The notes below the pieces were generated by a model. The model did no database searches and was not told the origin of the DNA. It saw only the letters and a program-made list of their open reading frames with translations. DNA of 64,000 bases, taken from Vitrella brassicaformis (Eukaryota; Sar; Vitrellaceae). The stretch is from positions 3,990 to 67,989 of the forward strand of contig CDMY01000432.1 of NCBI GenBank assembly GCA_001179505.1, read 5' to 3'. A program made the position numbers and the translations under genes. The stretch's first letter is position 1. Each line of letters begins with the position of its first letter. Of this stretch, positions 19,352-31,324 are shown piece after piece.

Positions 19352-21011
19352 CAAACAGACCGAAAGCAACCAACACCCAGACAGACACACAGACAGAGAG
19401 ACAGAAAGGCCAGCAGTGTCTCACCTCTTTTCACATTACCACCTCGTGTGTGTATGTGCGTATGTGTGTATGTGTCTATGTGTCTATGTGTGTATGTATG
19501 TATGTACATAAAAGTGACACGTACGTACCTTACGCACAAATACACCTTACACACACCGTGATACATACATACATACAGACAATGCGTACACACACACACA
19601 CGCAGTACATTCATTCATCCAGACAGGCATACGAGGGGAGTTCTGTTGTCGTCGCAGTCAGTCGATAAAGGAGACACCAAAGGCTGGCCGACTCAGTGGC
19701 TGGCAGGCAGGCAGGCAGGCAAACAGGCTGGGAGAGGCTCCTTTCGGCAACTCCCCCATACACACACACATCCACTCTTGACACGGGAACGCAAAGCGAC
19801 CAAGAGAGCTCTGTGTCAAACCACACACACGCACACCACACAAACCATACACCACACACACCATACCACAGACGAGAACAGTACACACACCACACTCACT
19901 GGACGGGCAGACAAGCGAGAAAAGGCTCTCTGGTCGAGAAAAATGAGTTGCCCACGGCGCGGTCGACCGTCAGCCAGCTACAGCAGGCAGGCACGGCGCG
20001 TGGGGGCACTGCAGCGTGTGCGCGTGGATGGATGGGTGCAATGATGAGTGGATGAGAGGCACACCAGCCGGCCCGCATATTCATTTGCCTGTGTACCTGG
20101 CTGACCGTCTTGCCGCGCTTCTCAGAAACGAGTTGCGATACGGCCAGACGGAGAACAGACGGACAGACCTAGCAGACAGACAGACCTCAGAAAGGCAGAC
20201 ATGCAGACAGAGTTAGTAGAATAGGTAGGTAGGTCGATAGGGACACGTAAACGCGCCCACCGAGAGAGAAAGCAGGCGTACATACGTACATACAGAGAGT
20301 ATGGCCGTTGTGTACTGCGTGTCGTTGTGCATGCATTATGTATTTATGTATGTATGCATGTATGTATGTATGCATGTGTATGCATGTATATACATACACG
20401 CAATCAATCTTGTCTTGTGGTGTTGTGTGGTGTTATGTCATGGTGTGTGTAGTGTGGCATGGCATGGCATGGTGTGTGCACGCGAACGACACGCACGAGA
20501 GTATCATCCACCCATCCACCCATTACTCCACAAACCACGTTCTTCATACATGTAAAGTATACATACGTATGCAGGCGGCTCAACGCACTGGGAACCGAGA
20601 GAGAAGAGGGCCGTCATTGACACACACACGGGCAGACAGACAGACAGACAGACAGACAGACAGGCGGACGGACGGACGGACGGACATACAGACTGCCCTC
20701 TCCCCTCCCCACCCCTCCCCCCAACCTCATCCACCGCTCACCACCACCCGCCCCGCCCCACCCACCAGGGCGATAGGCGTGTGTGTGTGTGTGTGTGGCC
20801 GGTCCACGAGGTCGGGGCGAGGCGGAGCCGACTCGCTGCACTGATGCAAGAAACAGACGAGAAACGAGACAACTAAGAGCCACAAAGTAGAAAGCAGAGG
20901 TAGCAAGTAGTGCAACTCTCTCTCTCTCACTCATCCATGGACTCTCACAGGTACACGTACACGTACGGCCGCCTCTCCCCTCTCTCTCTCTGTGTGTCCG
21001 TGTGGTGCTCT
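17875..21011. other. Microsatellite-rich intergenic region, 3.1 kb
   Basis: No supported gene. It is dominated by short tandem arrays: (TGGA)n at 18005-18025, (GACA/GGCA)n at 18616-18665, (AC)n and (AG)n at 19310-19350, (ATGT)n at 19450-19505 and 20340-20395, and GACA then GGAC at 20634-20685. Reading frames here translate to His/Thr- or Cys/Val-rich low-complexity peptides on both strands and are not gene-like. Confidence 0.65.
20634..20685. repeat. Compound tetranucleotide array
   Basis: A run of GACA units that changes into GGAC units. It is one of many tetranucleotide arrays in this gap. The units are contiguous, with no spacers. Confidence 0.8.
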
Positions 21012-21795
21012 TTAGTAGGAGCCCTTCTTGTGTGTGGGTGCGGGTGCCTGGTAGGTCTGCTTGGTGTAGGTCGTGTGCGCCTGCCTATGGGCGGCTATGG
21101 TCGACACCGTCGTGCACTCCTTACCCACCAACTCAGCCCCCTTCGAACAGTAGTACTCTGGCGCGTAAGAAGTCTCGCTGACGCAGACCTCGGTCGCCGC
21201 AGGGGCAGCCTTGTGGTGCTTGCTGTAGCCCCTCACTCTCTTCTTGCTCCTGCGGCGGCGGCGGCGCCCCAACTCGCGCTTCTTGCCGTGCGACGTGTAG
21301 CCGCCCTTGCTGTGCCCGGTGCCGAGGTCATACCCATCGGGGCACACCTTGGTTGGGCTCTCCGTCTTGTATGTCACGCACGCGCCGTTCCTCATGCTGT
21401 AGCCCTTGGGACACTTGGTCTGGTAGGGCAACACAGATGTCTTGCTGCAGTTCTCTGCATGACGAAAGAGGGACGGGGGAAAGGTGTGAGGCGTGTGTGT
21501 GTGGATGGGGTGGGTGAGGGCGGAGGGGTATCGGCTGACCGCCGGCGTCGTCGTATCCGTCAGGGCACTTCTCCGCGACTGGGTAGGTCTCCTCCTTGGT
21601 GCTGCATGCGCCAAGTGTTACAGAGGGGGAGTAGGGAGTAAGAGTTGTCATCCTTTCCTCTCTGGGTGGCTGACTGACCAGATTCCGCCCCTTTCTACTG
21701 CTTCCTCAGGGCACTTGGGGGTGGCATCGGTGACTTCAGTCTTCTTGCAGTCGGGCAGCTGGTAAGCGGCATCAGAGCACCTCACCAGATACCTG

Positions 21796-21826
<31 letters not shown>

Positions 21827-24119
21827 GAGAGAGAGAGAGGGGGAAGGACCGTCCTGTATGCGTCTTGTGCTTTTGCTTTTGCTTACGGTCGCTTGGAAAT
21901 CCTGACGCATTTGCCCTCGGTGTCCTCGTAGCCAGTGGGGCATTTGGTGCTCATAGGGATCTCCTCGACAGTTGTGCAATAGCCGCCGCCGTTGAGCTCG
22001 CCCTGGTCGCACACTGGTGTGGGCTTGCTGCTGGTGGTCTTGGTGCAGGTGTCCTTGCCCTGGGAGTAGCCCTTGGGACACTTGGCAATCTTGGACACCG
22101 TCGTGACTTTGGTGCAGGTCTGGCCGTCGCCCTCGTACCCCTTTGGGCACCGGTATTGCATCGGGGTCGTCTGACACGCAACACACATGGGTGCAGTGAT
22201 TGATGTATGTGTCGGCCGACACGATGTGGTCTCTCTTTGGCTGACTGGACTGACCTCCTTCTGTGAGCAGGTGGGTTTGCCACTGGTGCCGTCGGGGCAT
22301 GTGTACTGGTAGGGGGCCGTCGTGGTCTTGGTGCACGAGTCCTTGCTCTCGCCCGTGTGGTACCCAGGCGGGCAGCTGTCATGACACACATCCATCCATC
22401 CATCCATCTATCCAGCACTCTCCTCGTGTCGTGCACGTGTGCATTCTGGCGCTCACTGGCTCATGGCTGGCTTGTACGAGCAGGCCGACGTCTTCTTGTC
22501 GGATGCCTGGCCGCAGAGCTCGCACATTGCGGCTCCGTTGGGGTCGGTGTGAGAGGAGGACGAGTATCCCTTGGGGCAGGAGGTGACCTTGGCGGCGGCC
22601 TCACTCTTGGAGCACCCAGTGCCCGTGTCGGTGTAGTCGTCGGGGCAGAACTTGGCCGCGGTGATCGTCGTATACGAGGTGCACTCGCCGCCCTTGCCCT
22701 GATTGATGCACACACACACACCGAGTGTGGGGGTGGGTGGGGGGGCAAGGGGGTAGTGACCTTGCTTCCACTGGTGCAGTAGCCGATCCCGGAGACAGAA
22801 GACGTGCGTGTGCACGCCTCGCCCGCGTCGTCGTAGCCCTGTGCACACACACACACGACGGATGGTGTGGTATGTCATTTCATTTGTTTCATTTGTTTCA
22901 TGTGTTATGTCATTTGTTTCATCCGTTTATTTTTGCGCGTACGGTCGGGCAGTAGTACTCCATCGGCACCGCGGTCGTCTCGTAGCAGTACCCCTTCTTG
23001 CCCGAGGGCGAGGAGCTGTCGGGGCAAACGTACTTCGGGCGCGTCACGGTCTTCTTCTCGCACTTGTCGCCCACCTTGGTGTAGCCCTGACACCAACCAT
23101 CACACGCCACACGCACAACACACGCATGATGGCCAGCACTCACAAACCAGACACCCACCCAGGCTCGCTTACGGGCTGGCAATACATGATGTAGTCCCTG
23201 GTTTCGGCCTTTTGGCATTCGGTGCCGGTGTCGGTGTGGTCGTCGGGACAGTAGTTCTCCTTGGGCACGGAGGTCTCCTTGTAGCACTTGGTGCCCTGCA
23301 CCGTGTAGTCGTCGGGACATTCATAGGTGGCGTCGAACGTGCTCCTCTCCTTGCACTCGCCGCCCTCGAGCGTGCCCTTTGTGCAGTAGGTGATCTTGTT
23401 CACTGTGGTCGTCTTGGAACACTGGGTGCCTGGATGGGATGACACACGCACAGGGGGACACATGGCATGGGTGACTGCGGTCATCCCTCCCTCATTGGTG
23501 GCCACTGTGGTGTGCTAAAGTACCTACCATCGTCTTCGTATCCCTTGGTGCAGTATGTTTCTGGGGCTGCGGCGGTCTCCTGTCTGCAGGTGCCCTTGTG
23601 CATGTCATACCCGCCGGGGCAGACGAGCTCGTATGGCTTGGTGTCCGTGGTGGTGCACGTCATGCCGTTCTTGCCGCCGCCTGATGTTGTCGTGCCCTTC
23701 GGACACTGGGGCTGATTGAGACAGAAAAGAGATAGAGACACACACGAGTCGTGGGTGGGGGGTGGATGGCTCTCTGTGTGTGGCGTGGCGTGCAAGGTCA
23801 CCTTCGCAGGGTAGCTGGTGGTCTTGCTGCAGGTGGCGCCCTTGCCTTCCTCTGATGGGCCCTCATACCCCTTGGGGCACGTGTAGCTGCATCACACAAC
23901 AGACACAACACACAAAGGCGCACAAAGCACGGAGATTCATCGATGGATCCCGACACCACCAGGCAGATCTATCACCCCACCGAACCTGTAGGTGGTCACG
24001 GGCACTTGCTTAGAATGCACAGGGGGAGTGTAGCCCTTCTTCCCATGGCCGCTGTGGTGGTGCTGGGCGTGAGCCACAGCCAACAACAGGCAGCAAACAG
24101 CAGATGCGACGACACGCAT
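21012..24119 (-). CDS. Secreted Cys-rich repeat protein of the oocyst-wall (COWP/OWP) type
   Basis: Twelve exons (minus): 24119-23986, 23886-23802, 23711-23528, 23429-23173, 23086-22943, 22838-22761, 22698-22457, 22375-22255, 22170-21887, 21792-21679, 21601-21540, 21454-21012 (TAA). They total 2148 nt, 715 aa. The first 18 residues are a signal peptide (VVASAVCCLLLAVAHA). The rest is about twenty Cys modules in which a 'CP-GY/DY' unit alternates with 'C-K-T/E' (e.g. CPKGYEGDGQTC, CPDDYTDTGTGC, CPTGYEDTEGKC), spaced about 10-15 residues. The C-terminal part has a basic Arg/Lys cluster. This spacing matches the cysteine repeats of apicomplexan oocyst wall proteins, which cross-link by disulphides. 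A wall or cyst-coat role is inferred. Exon boundaries tend to fall between modules. Confidence 0.8.
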
Positions 24120-25222
24120 TATGCCTTTGGCAGGGAGAAAGGGAGAGGCGCTGTGGCAAAAAGATCTGAGGGCAGGCGAGGGAGGCCGATAGAGCACAGA
24201 GGGGGAGGCGGTGGATACACCGACAACCACCAGCGTTTCCGGACGGATCTTTGAGTTTGTGTACTGGAGACGCACCTGTGGCCAAAGTCGATCGGGACTC
24301 TTCCCCGCAGCTTTTCCTCCTGCTGAAGGCCACGCAGTGCTGTCCTTGGGTCGATGGTGGCAGATCGTGGTGAATGCAGGTGCAATCCTTGGCTCCCCCT
24401 TCCAGCAGTAAACTTGTGAGGCTCTTCCGCACAGCCAGCGTATGTACATTTCAATCAAGGGACGAAGCGCACGCACGAGTGGTCCTGGCAGGTTGGGGAG
24501 CAAAAATCCGTATGAGTGGAGTGAGTGCATTGGCAGGCAGGGTGAGATGCGTGGACAGACAGTCAAGCAGCGATCCATGCTGTGTGGGGCTTCTTGCGTG
24601 TCAGTCAGCGTGCCTGTCTGTCTGCCATGCCGTGCGACCCTCCTCCATACAAAACCAGGGGATGCCGTGCCACTCGATCGACTCAACGCCGAGCGGATAA
24701 GCGTTCCCTCATGCTGACGGAGGAAGATCACACGCTGACAGACAGACTTCCGTACGACACACACATGAGAACAGGACGGGCGCCCCTTCCCTTGACTTCA
24801 TCGCAGGCAAAACACCCTCAGGCAGAGAGACGGGGGCAGCATGGAGAGCCAGGCAGACACAGACAGATAGAGAGCTTAGCTTCCACCAAAAGGCTGATAG
24901 ATAGAGTGATTGATGGCTAACAAATAGGGCGGACATACAGGTGGCGCCACAGACAGCACACGACACACGGCACATACACTCCACTGGCCTGAATGAGCAT
25001 ATGCGTGAATAGTATATGACTCATTCGCTGACTCCCTCATCACTGTGTATGTTGATGTACACACACTGCTGATATTTCTCGGGAAGACACATGCTCACCT
25101 GGCTTGCTGGCTGGCTGGAAAAAACCGTTCTCGGCAGGACAGGCAGGCAGGCAGGCAAAACAACAAACTCTTATCCATCCATCCATGCGCCAAATCCGGC
25201 AAGAGGCCGCTGTCCGGTGCTG
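24120..25222. other. Intergenic, 1.1 kb
   Basis: 5' flank of the wall-type gene and 3' flank of the LON gene. There is no supported gene or RNA. Short GACA and GGCA repeats occur near 25139-25160. Frames here lack splice or composition support. Confidence 0.55.
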
Positions 25223-27206
25223 TCATGACCACCTGGGTATGTTTTGGCTGCCCCCGTCCCCCATGCTGCCGCTGCCCTTGGGGATCTCCGAGCTGTCGCC
25301 GCCGCCCTCCTCCTCCTTGAGGGCATTCATGATGGCCGCCTTGGCTAACCGATACGCACGCGCACGATCCAACAGACGATAAATGTACCTGATGAGAGGA
25401 AAACAAAGGCACGTATGTATGCATTCACTGGTCATTCATCTATCGGACTGTGGGTGTTAGCTCATGGCTACCGGAGTCGTTCGGCTGTGTCAGTGGTCTG
25501 CAAGAGATACTGCTTGTGCCGAACACTGCACACACAGAGATCACACGAACACGGCAAAGAGGGGAGGGATGGATGCCGGTCTTGCTGCCATGGCCATGCG
25601 GTGAGTGCAGTGCAAAGTTCTGACCTGAGTCCGGTGAGCAGCTCGCTAAGATCGAATGATGTGCGCACCAGATGCTCCCACGTTCGCGGCTGGGGCAGCT
25701 GCTTCCGACGCTCCTCAGGACTGACCAAATCAACACATCACACATACATGTGCGACAGGGGCGTGGGGTGAGAGCAAAGAGATCATGTAAGTGTGCGCGT
25801 TACCGTAAGTTTTGAGTGTGGTTGAGGTTGAATGTGTCTGTGTCGATGTTGATGATGGACGACACGATGTCCCACACGTCATCCTCCAACGACACCAAGG
25901 CTGCACAACGACCAACACACGGACAACGTGCGTGTGTGTCATGCCTGGCTCGTCTTGCTGGCGTTACTGTGAGTGTCGTTGGTTGGGTTGTCCTCGATCG
26001 GCTCCACCAGACCGCTGCACCAGGACAGATGCCGACACATCGAATGCACGAATGCAGGTGTGGTGTGGGTGTTCTGTGCACATGATGTGTGTACCTCATG
26101 TAGTCTTTGGAGTATCGGTCGCTGTCCCTCATAATTTTGAGCAGCTTAAACCTCTGAATACCCTGACCGCGGATATGATACAAACTGACCACACGCACAA
26201 AGCACACAACACACATACATAAATGACATGGACAGATTCACTTCTTGCCTACCTTCCATCGGGCCTGAGTAGGTTAAAGTCCTCCACCCTGATGATGGTG
26301 CCTATCCTGCTGTACCGCTGCGCCCTCGGCTCCTGCCCTGCCTGCCCCGGCGCCACCTTCTCAGGCAGCAGCATCCCAAAACAAAAGTCACCCGGCTTCT
26401 GCAAAGCCTCCTCGTCTTCGTTCTCGCCAGTGCTGCTGTCGAAGGACGAGCCGCCCTCACTGCTGAACTGCTTGGCGCGAGCTGATACAGGGAGGCAGGG
26501 AGGGAGGGAGGGAGGCATAGGAAGACACTTGTGGACATGGTTGATTGCGTGGCCTTTCCGTCGTTTCTTGCGTACGTTGTCTGGTGATGTCTTTGAGCAG
26601 CTTGATGTACCTCGGCTCGAACAAAAGGAGAGTCTGATTTTGGTACGGAAAGACGATCGTCTCGAGAGGGAAGAGCGGCAGTTCGCGGGCCTTGCCAGTC
26701 GAGAAGACGTCAAAAGACAGCGTGGGGGGGTTCTCGGGGTCATACCACTCAATCTGCACAACAACCACACACCACCCGACACGGACACACGTAACCCTAC
26801 CGCCATGCCACCTCCCTCCCTCGCCTTGGCTGACCTGAGGATTCTCCAGCTGGTCAGCCAGGCTCTCTTCTTTAGCAGGGCCTGCCTTGGCTCCCGCGGC
26901 GCCCGCATCACCCTTGCCGTCTTGCCTGCCCTCGCCAGATGCCTCGCCGCTCGGCTGCGCATCTTCATTGCCAGACCCTTGATCTGACTCCGACTCATTC
27001 TCCAATCCGCCGGCGGCGCTGAGCACCAGCCTGCTGGGGCGTAGCCTCAGCCGATGCCGCGCACCCCTCCGGCTGCTGCCCAGATCCCTCAGCGTTGCGC
27101 CTGGCACAAAAAGTGTTTGACGGTGGGAAAAAGAGCCGCAGAACTCGAGCAGTTGAAACAGGGATAGAACGGCGAGAGGCCACATGCCCTCTGTTGCCGA
27201 ACGCAT
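25223..27206 (-). CDS. LON-substrate-binding domain protein, probably organelle-targeted
   Basis: Nine exons (minus): 27206-26835, 26753-26576, 26481-26253, 26184-26095, 26014-25968, 25900-25804, 25720-25625, 25525-25472, 25388-25223 (TGA). They total 1329 nt, 442 aa. The N-terminus has a hydrophobic signal (WPLAVLSLFQLLEFCGSF) followed by a basic transit-like stretch (RRGARHRLRLRPSRL), as expected for a plastid protein entering through the ER. An acidic/Ala linker then leads to the LON fold: ELPLFPLETIVFPYQNQTLL, FEPRYIKLLKDI, IGTIIRVEDFNLLRPDGR and YHIRGQGIQRFKLLKI. No AAA+ ATPase or Ser-Lys protease domain is present, so this is a stand-alone LON/PUA-like protein. An alternative start is the ATG at 27185. 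Confidence 0.8.
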
Positions 27207-27388
27207 CACTTCCTCTTCTCCCTTTAAGCTCGCAAATTCGCAAATTCCGTGAAACCGCAGGCTCTTCCGCTCAGCTGTGGCAGCCTTGCTTCAGATCTCG
27301 CATCCGGAGTGAATGAAGATGGCAACAGGCTGAGTGCCACTCAATCGCACGATGAACCGATGACGTAATTGGTGAGGGGCCGGCAGCC

Positions 27389-30300
27389 ATGAATTGGATG
27401 GGTCAAGCGCAACAGAGGGTCAAGCGGGTCAAGCGCAAGGCCGCTGAGGCCACTCAGAAGTCGTACTTCCTGGTCAGCAGACAAAAACTATGGGTGAATG
27501 TGGAGAAAACCGGTCAGTGACTCATTCAGCTGTCTGTATGTGTGTTTGTGTGGTGCAGAAGAGAGCCAGGCTGCAGGCCGAGGAAGACGGCAATCAGAGT
27601 GATCCGACCTACCAGCAGATTTCCATGCAGTTGCTCCGGCCGCGCAAGAGCAAAGAGTCAATCGTCGACAAATACAAGTCATGATGATGAGGGCCAAACA
27701 GACGGGGATGCATCGGCATTCTGTTGGTCTTTGTGTTGCCTGTGTGTGTGTATACAGGAAGGAGGATGAGGAGCGTGAGTTGCATCGCAAGCGGAACCGC
27801 AAGCCCGATGAGCAGCTGAAGCCCGATGCGTCATCCAAGCCCAAGCCCGACCTGCCCATGAGCCTCGCTCCTCCATCCCGGTGAGAGTTCGACGGCCTTC
27901 GTCTGATTCATTCACTCACTCTCTTCTTGCGTGCGTGGTCTGGTGTGGTTTGTTTTGGTTTGGTGTTTGTCAGTCGTTCCATCGGCCAGCCATCGTATCG
28001 TGCGTCGGTGGATGACCAGGAAGCAGGGGCGGCAGGAGGGGACGTCATCAGCGCGCCAAAGATTCCCATGTATCGCAGCAGACGCAACTCCCACCCGTGA
28101 GCTTGTCATATGATGGGGCAGACATGTGTGTGTGTACATTGGCTGCCTGTGAGGTGGATGTGTCAGGGAGAGGGAGGAGCAGCCGTTCCAGGCGTTCCTC
28201 AAGCCCTCTGCGCCCTCCCTGCCAGCACCCATCGACACCAACCAATCGCACCAACTCAACCGCCCTCCAGCCGCCGCTGCCTCCTCCATGCGTCCGTTCG
28301 ATAATGCCCCTGGCCTGCTGCCGCCTTCGACCATCTTCCGACAGGCGGAAGGTGCCACGGTTGGTGGTGGCGGACTCCGAGCGCTCAGTGACAACACGTC
28401 GGAGTCAGGCTTCCTTCTGAGGCCATTACCACGCGAGCGTGTTGAGGAGAGCGATGTGTGGGTGAGGGGTGCGGTGGAGTGGCCATCTGAGCGGAGGGTT
28501 GCGGGGGACTGGCGGGATGGGGAAATGCCGCTGATGTCGTCTCGGTGAGGGACTTTGTTACGCATGTGTGTTGACGATGGATCGTGGGTGCTTTTGTGTG
28601 TGTGTAGGCTGAAGGCTGGTTCAGACCCGCCCTGGCCCTCGATGGCTCCTGCCTCTCACCCGCCACTCTCATCACTCTCATCCATGCGTATTGGGCCGTC
28701 ACATGACGACAGATACATGCTCACCGACTCATCCTTCCAACAGCACCACAATCGCAATGACATCGGTTAGCTAATTAAGAAGGTCGTTTCATCTCCTCGA
28801 AACGTGTCTGTGTGTTCTGTGGTGGCCTCAGGCTCGACTTTCTCTCTGCGTCCTCTTGCTCACGCACCACCCTCCGTGCAAGGCCAGTTCGAGCTCATGC
28901 CTCCCGCCGCCCCAGTGGACCATCCTCGACGTGACAACGCACCATTCTTCCTGCAGCGCCACCCACCCGCCCCACAGCACACTCACACGACGCTGACCGC
29001 CTCAGACGGATGGATGCAGCCATCCTCATCGCTCTCGGCTATGGGAGGACCGCTGGAGGGGTATGCGGCTGCAGTTGTGAGGGACCCGCAGGCATCTCGT
29101 CAGGGGGGTGATGGTGGATGGCGGCGTCCGGCGTCGATCGGTGGTCCGTTTGCTGGCGAGCAAGTGGGTGACGGGTGGGATCCGATGTCGCAGCTGCAAG
29201 AGCGGCGCGCATCGGGGCTGATGGGCGGCCGGCCGCATGCCACCATGCAGCAGCCGTTTCAGCCATTCCCTGCAGACACCAGAGTGATTCATGACCAGGT
29301 GATAAGAGCAGGAGAGGCAGCCACCAGTGTCCCTGACCCCATATGAATTGGTTTTGCAGCCCTCACTGACCGACTGTCGAGATGACGAGCCCGACTTCGC
29401 CCACCCATCATCCGTCTTCGCACGCCCCGACCGCCCCTTCGCCAAGCCACCCACCCCTCCCCTGTCACGCCACAAAGACACCAACATGCTGCAGCTCGCC
29501 AAAGCCGCAGCACTCAAGTGCGGGAAAAGGGATGGTCGGATCAGACGGTTCATTTCCTGTATGTCTGTGTGTATGTGTGTGTGTGTGTGTGCGTGTGTAT
29601 GTATGTGTTTGCATCAGGAATGCACTCTCACTTCCTGGTGCGGATGGCGGCGTGCCCTTCACCCTCCAGCAGCCGCCGCCCATCAGTGTGGGGGCAAACG
29701 ACCATGAGCCGCAGCAAGAGCAGACCACCATGAACGTGAATGGGGCGACCGCCATGTGCATGAAGGAGAGCGATCAGTGGCCAACGGGGGCGTGTGGGAA
29801 CGGAGATGGCGAGGGGGTCGGCTGTGGCGAAGCATCGCATGCACAAGTTGACAAGTGAGTGACTGTGCAGGAACAAGTGTAGCCACCCACCCATCCATCC
29901 ATTCATCCATCCATCCATTGACGGTACTTGTGCGTGTGTGTGCAGTGGTGTGTGTGCGGAGGAGTGTGCCGATGAGGAGAGCTGTGTGGAAGAGGCCTGC
30001 GGAGATCCCAGTGCGGGCGCTCGCCGACTCAATTTCCCTGCTGTGCTTGAGGTACTGAACGAGACACACAATGACCCTTTTGGCCAGACTATAGGTGTAT
30101 GTATGCGCTGTTACCTCTCACTCAGTTGAGTCCCGATTCGTCCTCTCCGCTGCCGCCTTTTTGCAAGCAGGAGAGGTCACAACAGGCCGACAGCGTGCGA
30201 CAGCCAGACAGGTACACAGATGGAGAACGGCCTTCCCATATCTCTCTCTCCATTTGTTCTCTGTGACCATTTGCAGCCGGCCCGCCCTGACTACGATCAA

Positions 30301-31067
30301 TGGCTTTCCGGCTTTGTCCCTCTTCAGTCTTTCCGCTGCAGATCGAGAAAAGCCACTTCTGCAGATCCTACAGACCATCCCTGTGTCTCGCGAGGCGCGT
30401 GAGGAGCAGGACCTCAAGACACCTGCAGAGAAGCAGCGAGAGCCCCCAGCCTTCGCCACACTCATGCAAGCACAGACGCCACGACCGTTCCTCGCACTCA
30501 TGGACAACCAGGGGCATCAGGCGGCGGCGGCGGCGGCGGCGGCGGCGTCAAATTGTGAGCCTCAGGGCCACAGCAGCACTCCCCATCCACAGCAAGAAGC
30601 CATCTGCGACACAGACAGGTGCGAACACGAGACGGAAAGAGACGTGTGTGACGGGGGAGGGCGCCGCTTTATGTGGGATGTTGTGTGTGTGGTGTGTGCG
30701 CTAGCTCTGCAGCCCGCTCTCTGTCCAGTCGAGCAGCGGATGATGACATGGACAAGCAACAGAAGGAACACATGCAACACCAGGTGAGAGGATTGAACGG
30801 GACGCATCCACTCGTGTCTCTCTCCTTCTCCGTGTGTGTGTGTTGGTTGGTTGTCAGTGTTATGAGTTCTCTCTCCCCCTCCCTTTGACTCGAGTCGAGT
30901 GGAAGGTGCCGTCTTTGATGTTGGCCCAGTCAGTCCCCCTCATGTTTGCGCGTGACGCACACATACACAACACACACAGCACGGACATGTTCCAGCACCA
31001 GCAGCAGCAGTCTCTGTGTACCGTACTACCGTGTCACCTCATGTATCGACTCATCGCAAACACGTGA
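27389..31067 (+). CDS. Large disordered protein of unknown function
   Basis: Fourteen exons: 27389-27472, 27559-27677, 27758-27880, 27974-28096, 28167-28544, 28608-28765, 28832-29298, 29360-29562, 29618-29854, 29946-30051, 30126-30211, 30277-30618, 30705-30783, 30858-31067 (TGA). They total 2715 nt, 904 aa. The N-terminus is basic (QRVKRVKRKAAEATQK) with a Lys/Arg/Glu-rich region (PRKSKESIVDKYKKEDEERE). The rest is rich in Pro, Ser, His and Gln, with a Cys/Glu insert (CAEECADEESCVEEACGD) and a nine-alanine tract coded by GGC/GCG repeats at about 30522-30546. No domain is recognised. The 29562/29618 junction and the last exon are least certain. The composition suggests a nuclear or RNP scaffold, but nothing shows it. 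Confidence 0.65.
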
Positions 31068-31324
31068 CGGCATGGAAGGACAGACAGACGGACACATGGA
31101 CGTGGGTACGTGTCTTCATGTAGCAGACGGTCAGACAGACAGCAATACAATACATGAATGCATGGATCGGATGGCTGACTGCAAGTGGCACACTGTGAGC
31201 AAAACACCGATTTCGTGGTGGACGTCCTACGCACAGCCCAGTCTCCTCCCTCCCACCCTCCTTCCCCTCCCCCGCCGAAACACAAAAACCCGTGTGCATC
31301 GGGTGTGTAAAAAGAGCGCGACCC

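Noticed and set aside
19075-20055. Several overlapping frames of 100-200 codons on both strands
   Set aside because: They translate microsatellites (His/Thr or Cys/Val repeats) and have no exon logic.
20616-20690. CRISPR-like array
   Set aside because: Units are contiguous tetranucleotides with no spacers; these are eukaryotic microsatellites.
20910-21641. Plus-strand hydrophobic frame at the 3' end of the wall-type gene
   Set aside because: Antisense of the last exons, whose Cys modules and splice phases are convincing.
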